Source: DATKCA01 sp035544675 (GTDB taxonomy: Bacteria > Acidobacteriota > Thermoanaerobaculia > Gp7-AA8). Taken from it: a stretch of DNA of 42,543 bases. Numbering within the stretch: the first letter of the stretch is position 1; each line of letters opens with the position of its first letter. The stretch covers positions 1 through 42,543 of the forward strand of contig DATKCA010000039.1 of the NCBI GenBank assembly GCA_035544675.1. Direction: 5' to 3'. Under the pieces are notes generated by a model. It did not search any database. It was given only the letters and a program-made list of their open reading frames with translations, and was not told the origin of the DNA. The translations under genes and the position numbers were made by a program. Below, piece by piece: positions 25,377 through 33,100 of this stretch.

Positions 25377-25439
25377 GTGGAGCGCCGCCGACCCGGCGGC
25401 GCCCTCTGTTTCGCGGCCGCCGGGTCGGCGGCGCTCCAC
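25377..25439. repeat. Long perfect hairpin of the TGGAGCGCCG family
   Basis: Two perfectly complementary 24-nt arms (25377-25400 and 25416-25439) separated by 15 nt. The left arm begins GTGGAGCGCCGCCG on the base after the stop codon TAG (25374-25376). No T-tract follows, so it may be a REP-like element, an mRNA 3'-end protector or a non-canonical terminator. Confidence 0.8.
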
Positions 25440-25493
25440 GCGGGATGACGCGGCGCCAGCCGGTTGTTCTTGATCCAGCAGAAGAGGGTCCTC

Positions 25494-25769
25494 ATGCCTT
25501 TGTTCGAGTTCGAGTGTCAGACCTGCAGGGAACGGGTGGAGATCCTGCAGCGGGCTTCCGATCCCCCTTACACGCATTGCCCGAAGTGCGGCGGCGAGAT
25601 GAAGAAGCTCTTTTCGTCGCCGGCCATCCAGTTCAAGGGCTCGGGTTTCTACAAGACCGATTACGCGAAGGGCGAAGGCGGCAAGGCTGACGCGAAGAGC
25701 GAGACGAAGAGCGAGACGAAGACCGAAACGAAGGCGGCGGACAGCAGTTCAACGACCAAGAGCGAGTAG
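25494..25769 (+). CDS. FmdB-family zinc ribbon protein
   Basis: A small zinc-ribbon protein of 91 residues. The N-terminal MPLFEFECQTCRERVE supplies C8 and C11 and HCPKCGGEMKKLFSS supplies C29 and C32, the four ligands of the FmdB/CxxC regulatory-type ribbon. The FKGSGFYKTDY motif (about 48-58) is also standard for the family. The C-terminal tail is low-complexity and charged, encoded by a three-copy 12-bp repeat (KSET, KSET, KTET). FmdB was first noted as a putative regulator, but the true role is unclear. AGAGGG precedes ATG 25494; ten earlier in-frame codons are discarded because they lack the conserved MP start. The next gene begins 3 nt after the stop, so the pair is probably co-translated. 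Confidence 0.88.
   Translation: MPLFEFECQTCRERVEILQRASDPPYTHCPKCGGEMKKLFSSPAIQFKGSGFYKTDYAKGEGGKADAKSETKSETKTETKAADSSSTTKSE
25695..25730 (+). repeat. 12-bp tandem repeat in the FmdB gene tail
   Basis: Three head-to-tail units: AAGAGCGAGACG twice, then AAGACCGAAACG. They encode the K-(S/T)-E-T repeats of the disordered tail. Copy number could vary by slippage. Confidence 0.7.
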
Positions 25770-25772
25770 GGT

Positions 25773-26354
25773 ATGGTGAAGGTTCTGTCGATCAAGAAGC
25801 GCGCGGACTCGATGCTCGAGGACGTGTTCCGCGCGCTCTTCGAGGAGATCGATCCGGATAAGATCCGGAAGGAAGTGGCGGATCTGCGGGATTCCGCGCC
25901 CGGATTCTCCCCGGCGCATCACGCTCGCGTGCTGACGCGGCGCACTGCGATTCGCTGCGCGGCGTCCGGCGCCGTGACTGGACTGCCGCTCGGTGTCGTG
26001 GCCATCGGAACGCTCGGCGCCGACCTCGCCTACCTCATGTATCAGCAGTTCCGGCTGATCCTCGGGATTGCCACGATCTACGGCCACGAGCCTTCGAGCC
26101 GCGAGCGCTTCAACGAGGCCTTCTCGTGTCTCGCCTACACCTCCGGCGCCGGCATCGGCAAACAGGGCCTCGGCACGCTCGCCCGCGACCGCTTCACCCG
26201 CCTGGTCCCGTTCATCGGGGCGGTGTCCGGCGGGGCGTTGAACTTTGCCGCGGTGCACGCTGTGGCGCGCTCTGCAATGAAGTACTACGAGTCGCGGATC
26301 GAGCCCGCCCTGGCCGACGAAATCTGGGCCGAGGGCGACCGCGAGCACGCGTAA
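25773..26354 (+). CDS. EcsC/DUF697-like membrane-associated protein
   Basis: A 193-residue protein that resembles the EcsC family. A charged helical N-terminus (SMLEDVFRALFEEIDPDKI) precedes a hydrophobic hairpin at about 62-110 (GAVTGLPLGVVAIGTLGADL then AYLMYQQFRLILGIATIYG) and a second hydrophobic segment FIGAVSGGALNFAAVHAVAR at about 148-168. The D-L-x-Y-L-x-x-Q-x-R motif after the Gly-rich helix is typical of EcsC/DUF697-like proteins. Function in this family is poorly known. It starts 3 nt after the FmdB stop and is probably in the same operon. The following small gene is 97 nt downstream. Confidence 0.65.
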   Translation: MVKVLSIKKRADSMLEDVFRALFEEIDPDKIRKEVADLRDSAPGFSPAHHARVLTRRTAIRCAASGAVTGLPLGVVAIGTLGADLAYLMYQQFRLILGIATIYGHEPSSRERFNEAFSCLAYTSGAGIGKQGLGTLARDRFTRLVPFIGAVSGGALNFAAVHAVARSAMKYYESRIEPALADEIWAEGDREHA

Positions 26355-26451
26355 CGGGCGGCCTTTCCCAATGCGGTCCGTGCGAAAGAAGTTGTAACCG
26401 GGAAACCGGAATGCATCCACGGCACCCGGCGTTTCCCGCCGTGAACCAGCG

Positions 26452-26754
26452 ATGCCGAAATTCGAGACGGAACATCTGCCAGAGCCGCGCGCGACCATTT
26501 TCGAGCGCAAGAGACTCCGTCGCATTCGAATGATCGTGGAGCTCACCCTCAACCTGATCAGCAGCGACATGACCGTTTCGCACCGCGAAGCCCGCTCGCT
26601 GGTCGGCTGCGCCCGCAAGGCCATCCTCGAGCTGCTGCCGTCGTTCGAGCAGCGCTACGACCGCATCGTCCTTCCGCACTTCGAGCGGGTCCTGCAGGAG
26701 CGCTGGCCGGAGGAAGAGCTGCGCTACTCGCACGCCGGCGAGACCGTCAATTAG
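26452..26754 (+). CDS. Small conserved-looking hypothetical protein
   Basis: A 100-residue protein I do not recognise. It is soluble and helical by appearance: a basic region FERKRLRRIRMIVELTLNLI, then VSHREARSLVGCARKAILEL and a charged stretch SFEQRYDRIVLPHFERVLQE. There is no signal peptide or membrane segment. The single cysteine (C53) lies in SLVGCARKAI. It is separated from the EcsC-like gene by 97 nt in which I see no structure. Its last 8 nt overlap the 3' end of the convergent DUF4097-like gene. ATG 26452 lacks a good Shine-Dalgarno sequence. Codon use (third-position G/C) looks normal, which supports a real gene. Confidence 0.55.
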   Translation: MPKFETEHLPEPRATIFERKRLRRIRMIVELTLNLISSDMTVSHREARSLVGCARKAILELLPSFEQRYDRIVLPHFERVLQERWPEEELRYSHAGETVN

Positions 26755-27550
26755 CCGCTGCCGGCGCGCGCCGGATCTGCTGCACTTCCACGCTGCCGTT
26801 GACCGTCGTGATCCTCAGCGAGTGGAGTCCGCCGTTCACCTCACCAGAAACACGCCGGCTTCCGGGATGCGAGTGAATCGTCAGCGGGAACGCTGACGAT
26901 GCCTCGAAGTCCCCGTTGACCTGCGAGAGCGAGCACGTGAACGACGCGTTCGTCGGCAGGAAGGCCTGCACCGGGCCGTTGACCGTCTTGAGGGAGGCGC
27001 CGCTGAAGTTGGTGAGGAAGACGGCGCGGACGCGGCCATTCACCGTCTTGGCGAACACCTGGCTCGTGCCCTCCGCCTCCACGTCGATCGGGCCGTTCAC
27101 GGTGACCACTTCGGTCTCTCCGGCGATGCCGCGCACGGTGACTTTTCCGTTGACCATCTTCAGGTGCAGCGGCATCGACCGCGGCACGCCGATCTCGTAG
27201 TCGATGTGAACGTTCGTGTGGGAGAAGAACGGGAAGCGCACCCGGACTTTTCTGCGCCGCGCGCCGATCCGGAGTGTGCCGTCCCCGTCGAGGGTGGTGT
27301 CGAAATATCCGTCGTTTTCCTGGCCGGCCTGTTTGGCCATCCCGTAGGCGCGGACGACGGCTCGCAGCGTGACCTCACTATCCGTGGTTGCGCTGACGCT
27401 GACGCTGCCGTTTGCGTCTTCCAGCCGGAGCTCACGGACGGCGGCGGCCGGCCAGGTCCGCTCCACCGCGGCGTTGTGGCGCTCGGTGACCACGCACGCT
27501 CCCAGGAGGAGCGCCATGGCCATCAGCGGAAGTCTTGATAACTTCTTCAT
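26747..27550 (-). CDS. DUF4097-like surface lipoprotein
   Basis: A lipoprotein of 267 residues. The N-terminus MKKLSRLPLMAMALLLGACV has a classic lipobox (LGAC, C19). The mature protein is a right-handed beta-repeat with recurring VNG turns: MVNGKVTVRG, TVNGPIDVEA, TVNGRVRAVF, TVNGPVQAFL, QVNGDFEASS, EVNGGLHSLR and TVNGSVEVQQ. This is the pattern of the DUF4097 putative-adhesin fold, a short beta helix. The role is unknown; DUF4097 proteins often accompany envelope stress genes. ATG 27550 is preferred over GTG 27559 because the signal peptide begins cleanly there. The stop overlaps the neighbouring convergent gene by 8 nt; 62 nt separate its start from the divergent RDD gene. Confidence 0.82.
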   Translation of the reverse strand: MKKLSRLPLMAMALLLGACVVTERHNAAVERTWPAAAVRELRLEDANGSVSVSATTDSEVTLRAVVRAYGMAKQAGQENDGYFDTTLDGDGTLRIGARRRKVRVRFPFFSHTNVHIDYEIGVPRSMPLHLKMVNGKVTVRGIAGETEVVTVNGPIDVEAEGTSQVFAKTVNGRVRAVFLTNFSGASLKTVNGPVQAFLPTNASFTCSLSQVNGDFEASSAFPLTIHSHPGSRRVSGEVNGGLHSLRITTVNGSVEVQQIRRAPAAAN

Positions 27551-27612
27551 CGCTACCACCAGTTTGATACGAAAATGCCGCCAAGCAGTTTCAGCGGCTC
27601 GACATAGCAGAT

Positions 27613-28014
27613 ATGGACACTTCCCAGACCACCCTGTTGCGCGTAGCCGCCTTCCTCGTGGACGCGCTCAGTATCGCCATCATCCTCGTCCTCCCCGCCT
27701 CGACGGTGAGCTATGCCATGGCCTGGATCGGCGGTTCCGTGAAGGTGATCCAGCTGGTCTGGCTGGGGGCACTGGCTGTGATCATCCTGGCCATTCTGCT
27801 CCGCGACGGGTTCCGCGGGCGCTCCATCGGAAAGCAGCTCCTTGGCCTCCGCATGATCACGCCGCGCGGGGAGCGCTGCGGATACGTGCGGTCTGTGATC
27901 CGCAACGTTCCGCTCATCGTGCCGGGCTGGAACCTCCTCGAGTTCGTGCTCGTGGTGGCCGGAAAGCCGCGCACGGGCGACCGCATCGCGCGCACTACGG
28001 TCGCGGAGGAATAG
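27613..28014 (+). CDS. RDD-family membrane protein
   Basis: An inner-membrane protein of 133 residues. The first helix contains the family R-x-x-A-F-L-V-D-A motif (LLRVAAFLVDALSIAIILVL), giving R10 and D17 of the RDD signature. A second helix lies at about 45-62 (LVWLGALAVIILAILL). The conserved SIGKQLLGLRMITPRG (about 70-86) follows, then VRSVIRNVPLIVPGWNLLEFVLV as a third hydrophobic stretch, and the terminal arginine/aspartate motif GDRIARTTV. RDD proteins are of uncertain function, some proposed as transporters. It overlaps the convergent IMPACT-family gene by 20 nt at the 3' end. Confidence 0.88.
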   Translation: MDTSQTTLLRVAAFLVDALSIAIILVLPASTVSYAMAWIGGSVKVIQLVWLGALAVIILAILLRDGFRGRSIGKQLLGLRMITPRGERCGYVRSVIRNVPLIVPGWNLLEFVLVVAGKPRTGDRIARTTVAEE

Positions 28015-28600
28015 CGAGACGCTTTTCGGCAAGCGTGTGGCGGAACTCGTCCGCGAGGGACCGCCGGACGTCGAACTCGAACTCGTTGGTCTCGCCGAAA
28101 CGCTCGGCCGCGAGGATCACCGCAGGCGGATCGATCAGCCTGTACGCCGTGCTGAGCGCCGCGAAAGGAACGACGACGCGAATGCGCTCGTAGACGTAAC
28201 GGTCGGCGAGCCTGGCATTGCGCAACGTCGCGGCCGCGGTGTCGCGATAGGCGCGCGAGAGGCCTCCGGTCCCGAGCTTCACTCCGCCGAACCACCGCAC
28301 GACGACGACGGCGGCGTCGTGCAGATCCGCGCCCTCGATGGCCATCAGGATCGGCTTGCCGGCGGTGCCGGAAGGCTCGCCGGCGTCGGAGCTTCGCTGA
28401 CGCGTGTCGCCGTCGCCGAAGAGCCGGTAGGCCCAGCAGTGGTGCGTGGCGTCGAAATGGCGCTTCTCGATGTCGCGGAGCGCAGCCTGGAAGTCGTCTT
28501 CGCTCCTGACGCTGAATGCGATGCCGAGAAACTCGGATCGCTCCACCTTGTGGCGAAGCTCGAGCGGCTCGTCGAGCGTCCGGTAGTGGTCAGCGGACAT
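27995..28600 (-). CDS. yigZ: IMPACT/YigZ-family protein
   Basis: A 201-residue cytosolic protein of the YigZ/IMPACT family. The N-terminal domain has KVERSEFLGIAF, HHCWAYRLFGD and the signature DAGEPSGTAGKPIL, followed by VVVRWFGGVKLGTGGLSRAY. A smaller C-terminal ferredoxin-like domain (about 135-200) follows. In eukaryotes IMPACT regulates GCN2; the bacterial function is not settled, with nucleic-acid or ribosome binding suggested. ATG 28600 is chosen because it begins just before the conserved part and overlaps the end of the DNA glycosylase gene by 11 nt; upstream in-frame codons shadow that gene. Confidence 0.9.
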   Translation of the reverse strand: MSADHYRTLDEPLELRHKVERSEFLGIAFSVRSEDDFQAALRDIEKRHFDATHHCWAYRLFGDGDTRQRSSDAGEPSGTAGKPILMAIEGADLHDAAVVVVRWFGGVKLGTGGLSRAYRDTAAATLRNARLADRYVYERIRVVVPFAALSTAYRLIDPPAVILAAERFGETNEFEFDVRRSLADEFRHTLAEKRLAIPPRP

Positions 28601-29204
28601 GGCGATGCGGAGAGACGTGACGATTGTCGCGGAGATAGAAGCGCAGCGGCCAGCGCGCCGCTTCCTGGCCGGCGCCGTCGATGCCGACACGCGGGCTCAC
28701 CGCGATCCGATCCTCGCGCACCTCGGCGTCGCGCGGCGTGATGAACAGCGTCACGCCGTCCAGTCGCTCGCCGTCCACCTTCCGGTCGATGTCCATGGCC
28801 ATGCAGATCTTGCCAGGCCCGTTCATCAGGTCGGAGTCGCGCTTCGCCTTCGGCCTCAGCTCGCGCATCAGGTCGATGCCGCGCACCGGCTCGAGCGCGC
28901 GCAGCAGCACGGCCTCGGCAACGTCCTGTTCCTGCGTGACCACGTTCAGACACCAGTGCATGCCGTACGTGAAGTAGACATACGCGTGGCCGCCGGCCAG
29001 ATACATCGACTCGTTCCGCGCCGATCGCAGCCCGCGCCTGGCGTGGCTGGCCGGATCGTTGGCGCCGAGGTACGCCTCGGTTTCGACGATGCGCCCGGCC
29101 AGGAGGTGGCCGTCGAGCCTCCGCCATAGCACGCAGCCGAGAAGCGCCCGCGCGACCGTGACCGTGTCCTCGAGGTAGAACGAGCGCGGAAGCTTGCGCG
29201 GCAT
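28590..29204 (-). CDS. 3-methyladenine DNA glycosylase (AAG/MPG family)
   Basis: A base-excision repair enzyme of 204 residues that removes alkylated purines (family knowledge). The active-site motif GRIVETEAYLG holds the catalytic glutamate (E43) and the intercalating tyrosine (Y45); H54 in ASHARRG corresponds to the conserved base-pocket histidine. YVYFTYGMHWCLNVV and VLLRALEP follow, then NGPGKICMAMDID, all diagnostic of the AAG fold. The length is typical for bacterial members. Its gene lies 3 nt after the inositol monophosphatase stop and overlaps yigZ by 11 nt, so the three genes form a tight operon. No metabolic connection between them is evident. Confidence 0.93.
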   Translation of the reverse strand: MPRKLPRSFYLEDTVTVARALLGCVLWRRLDGHLLAGRIVETEAYLGANDPASHARRGLRSARNESMYLAGGHAYVYFTYGMHWCLNVVTQEQDVAEAVLLRALEPVRGIDLMRELRPKAKRDSDLMNGPGKICMAMDIDRKVDGERLDGVTLFITPRDAEVREDRIAVSPRVGIDGAGQEAARWPLRFYLRDNRHVSPHRHVR

Positions 29205-29207
29205 CGG

Positions 29208-30026
29208 CTACATGCGCGGCGCCACCCGGCGGTCGAGCTGATCCTCTCTCACGTGCCGGCTGATGAGCGTCAGCAGCTCGCTGTGCACGCCCTCCGCCGC
29301 TCCGACGATGTTGCCGCGCTCCAGCCACCGGTCGCCGCCCGAGAAGTCGGTGACCTTGCCGCCGGACTCGCTGACCAGCAGCGCGCCGGCGGCGACGTCC
29401 CACGGGGCGAGGTGCAGCTCGAAGAAGCCGTCGAAAATCCCCGCGGCGGTGTAGGCGAGGTCGATGGCGGCGGAGCCGGCGCGGCGGACGCCTTTGGCGC
29501 GGCGGATGACGTCCTCGAAGACCGAGCAGTAGTACTCCACGTAGTCCTGCGCGCGGAACGGGAAGCCGGTGGCGAGGAACGAGCCTTCGACGGTCCGCTG
29601 CTCCGAGATGCGCATGCGCGCGCCGTTTCGGTACGAGCCGGAGCCGAGCTCACCGGTGAAGAAGAGGTCGCGCAGCGGCTCGTAGACGAGCCCGGCGACG
29701 GTCTCGTTGCCGCGTCGAAGGGCGATGGAGATGGACCAGACGGGAAAGTGCTGGAGGTAGTTCGACGTGCCGTCGAGGGGGTCGATGATCCAGGTGCGGT
29801 TGCTCGCGCCGGCTGCCGCGCCGGTCTCCTCGGCCAGAAACGCGTCGCCAGGGGAGAGCTCCCTGATGGCGGCAACGATGGCGTTCTCGCTCTCGCGATC
29901 GGCGCGGGAGACCCAGTCGTGGCGCGCCTTGACGTCCGCGTCGTCCTTGCCGAGCTGCTGCCAGTAGCGGAGGAGGACCTCCGCGCCGCGGCGCGCCGCC
30001 TCAGTCGCAATCTCGATGTCGTTCAT
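29208..30026 (-). CDS. suhB: Inositol monophosphatase family protein
   Basis: A Mg-dependent phosphatase of 272 residues of the IMPase/SuhB/CysQ fold. Metal ligands are E66/E67 in FLAEETG and D82, D85 in IDPLDGTSNY; the third site is in HLAPWDVAAGALLVSESGG, near residue 208. The substrate-side sequence is typical of IMPase rather than fructose bisphosphatase. It could act on inositol 1-phosphate or, as with SuhB homologues, bind NusA-type partners; sequence does not decide. ATG 30026 fits the standard N-terminus. A TAGAAT box about 33 nt upstream suggests the promoter. It is first in the suhB-MPG-yigZ operon and diverges from the sigma-54 activator gene across 93 nt. Confidence 0.92.
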   Translation of the reverse strand: MNDIEIATEAARRGAEVLLRYWQQLGKDDADVKARHDWVSRADRESENAIVAAIRELSPGDAFLAEETGAAAGASNRTWIIDPLDGTSNYLQHFPVWSISIALRRGNETVAGLVYEPLRDLFFTGELGSGSYRNGARMRISEQRTVEGSFLATGFPFRAQDYVEYYCSVFEDVIRRAKGVRRAGSAAIDLAYTAAGIFDGFFELHLAPWDVAAGALLVSESGGKVTDFSGGDRWLERGNIVGAAEGVHSELLTLISRHVREDQLDRRVAPRM

Positions 30027-30058
30027 GTCGTGATGGGGTCACCCCCAAGAGAGGGCCG

Positions 30059-30064
30059 ATTCTA
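30059..30064 (-). promoter_or_regulatory. Possible -10 box of the IMPase-MPG-yigZ operon
   Basis: TAGAAT on the minus strand, 32 nt before ATG 30026, within the divergent intergenic region shared with the sigma-54 activator gene. No clear -35 is visible. Confidence 0.35.
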
Positions 30065-30119
30065 GCCGTTTCCGTTATTGGCGGTAGGCAAAGCCTGCGC
30101 TGCGATCCTCCGTAGGTAA

Positions 30120-33100
30120 ATGTCCATGCGGGGGGCACCGCGCCGCGGGTCCGGCGCCGTGCAAGTCTCACTGAACGACTTCTCATGGTCGCGGTTCGCC
30201 GTGGCCACGCTCCGCCATTGCTCTCTTCCATGGGCCGACGGTGTGACAGCGGAGTGGGAGATTCCCGCGATCGCACTCGGCGCCCCGAACGATCTCGGAG
30301 CGCGGGACCGGCTCTCTCTCGTGGCGCAGTTCGCCGCGCACCAGGCGTTTCTTCAGTTCGCCGGCATCGGCGAGGGAGCGTTCGATCCACAGGAATGGGT
30401 CGTGGTGCGGAAGCGCGGTCAGGACTGCAGGCTCGTCCGCGTGGCCGCCGCGGGCGGTGACTCCGGTCTTCTGCTGTCCCTGGGCACGGTCATGGAGGAG
30501 TTCGCACGGGCGATCGCGGCGCCTGCGCTGGACGTCTTTCGCCAGCCATGGTGGCGCGCCGAAGCGGTGTACGCCGAAGTCGCACAGCGCCTGCGAAGCG
30601 ATGTCGCGGCGGACCTCCGGTGGATGCGAAAGGCCGCCGCCGGCGAGGTCGTCGCGCCAGGGGCCTCCGCGCTGCGGCAGATCTGGACGCAACGCAGCGG
30701 AAGGCACGTCTATCGTGAATCGGCCGTGGCCGAGAGTCTGGCCGCGATGGCGGCGATCGACGACGCCGTGCGTGTCGTGTTCATCGGCACGCGATTTCCG
30801 GCGCGACGATATAGCGCGCTCGAAACGCTGGACACGTCGCTGGTGAGCTCGACGGCGGGTGAGGCCGCTGTCGCGCAACGAGTCAGCACGCTGCTCGAGT
30901 CGCAGCGCGCAATCGTCGTGGTGAGACCCGATGAACAGCTGGATCCTGCCTCGCGCAGCGTCGTCGACATCACAGCCCGTCTCGGCACCGCGACATGGCT
31001 CATTCACGCCCCTGACGACTCGCTCGGCAGCAGCCGCTACTTCGCGCTCTCCGCTCGAATGGGCGGCCAGTCGCAACTGGAAACGCGCCTGAAAGCCGAA
31101 AGCGAACCGAGAAAATGGCTCGAGTCGTTCGTGGCATCGGATGCCTACGATCGCTATCTGGACTCGGCGAAGGTGCCGCCCGCGGCGTCGAACTTCTCGG
31201 GCGTTCCCGAGCCGAAGCGCTCGCTGATCGCCGCGGTCGCGCTCCTCGGATCATGCATCCCACGCGAGGTAGCGGCGCGATTCGTCAAGGAGTGCCTGAT
31301 CGATCAGCCGCTCGAACAGCTCCTGGTCGACGGCGTATGCGGGATGGACGGCGAAGCATTCTTCTTTCAAAGCGACGACATCCGTGCCGAGTGCGCCGCG
31401 CACATCCCATCCGCCTCACGGCCCGCGCTGTTCCGGGCTGCCGCCGCCCTGTGCGAGCCTGAGCGAGCGGCGCTGCTCCTGTTTGAAGCGGGAGACCGGG
31501 ATCGCGCCTTCGAGTTGCTCGAGCGCGTGGTCTGGAGTGACCCGGAGGAGATCGTCGCCAAACTCCTGCCGCTGCGATCGGTGCCTCCGCCGCTGGCCGG
31601 CACCCTGGCCACGGCACTCATCGAGTGCGGGCGCTATCGCGAGGCCGCCGAGGTGGATCACGCCGGCGAGGGGATCCAAGCGAGAGTGGATCGGCGCCGC
31701 GGCGAGTACACGACGGCGCTCTCGCGGCTCGAGCGGAAGACCGGCCGTGACTTCACAGCTCAGCGTCTCCTCTGCGAGCTGCTGCGTTTGGCGCACCGCT
31801 TTGATGATGCAGCCGCGGCCGCATCCGCATTGCGACCGCACACCGTCGAGGAGGAGCTCGGCAAATCCTACGAGCAGGCTCTGATCGCTCTGGAACGGGG
31901 CGATCCACCGGACACGCTGTGGCTCGTGCCGGGCGAGTACCATTCGCTCCGTTTCGAGACCTATCGCGCTCTTCGCACGGACGACTTCGATTCGGCGGCG
32001 GCGTTTGCAGGCGATGCGGTTCTCGCGGCGCGGTCGACGATCGAGAGAATCGACGCCTGGCTCGATCGCGTCTTCACTTCGTTCTCCGCCGGCCGGTGGA
32101 GTGAAACGCGCACGCTCGCGCTCGAGGCCCTCACCGTGATCGACGACGCGCCCGGTGACCGCGCCGCCGCGGCGATTCTGTACACGCTCGCGTACCTCGC
32201 CGCGGACGACGCGCAATGGCGCGTGGCGGAGCACCTCATCAGCCGTCTTCGGCAGCACTACGGCGGCTCCGACCGCGATGAACGACTGGCGGAAGCCAAC
32301 CTGCTGGAGGCTCATCTGGACTTCTGCCGCGGTCGGTTCGCCGAGGCGCACCGTTGCGCGTCCGCGGTGCTCGAGGTGCCGAAGCTGGCGCCCCAGATCC
32401 GCGAAGCGGCAGCGCTCATCGTCGACGAGATCGAATGGATCCGTGGTCGCGAAGTTCCTCCGCGCTCGAGCGGGGACTGCGGCAATCGCGAGCTGGAGCG
32501 CCGCAGAAGCATCCTGCTCAACAGGCGCGCCGGCGCGCGCGTCGATCTCGAGCACACCTCTCCGGCTTCGCGTTCCGAAGAGCTGCAGCTCTTCCGCGCC
32601 GCCGTCGCGGCCGGCCGGCAGGACCTGGCCACCTCGATCGCCGCCGATCTGGATCTGACGATGGAGCGGCTCCCCGAGGCGTCGAAGACGGATGAGTTGA
32701 CCGTTCTGTCGATCGCAGCGACGTCGAGGTTTCCATACCAGAGCGATGTCTTCGGAGATCGCCGCTGGTGTTTCGCATCGCGCAACCGGCTCGGACACTG
32801 GAGCGCGACCGGCTCTCTTCAGATCGGTAACGAAGAGCTCGACGCGATCGCCCTCTCCGGCGGAACGGACTGGCTCTCCATCAGCGACCGCGAGCTGCTC
32901 TTTTTCGAGGGAGCCGGCACGTGGTCCGACGTCTCACAGCGCGCGCTTCGCGCGACCTTTGCCCTGCACGCCGAAGCAGCGAGGCTGCGCCGGCTCGTCG
33001 ACGCCGGCGAGGGGGAGACGAACCCCCGCAAAGCAGGCTCGCACGACATCGTCGGCGAGTCGGCGGCGATCCGCGAGGTCTTCCACCTCATCGACCGCGT

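Noticed and set aside
25377..25439. Classical Rho-independent terminator
   Set aside because: The stem is strong but no T-run follows it on either strand, so I list it as a repeat.
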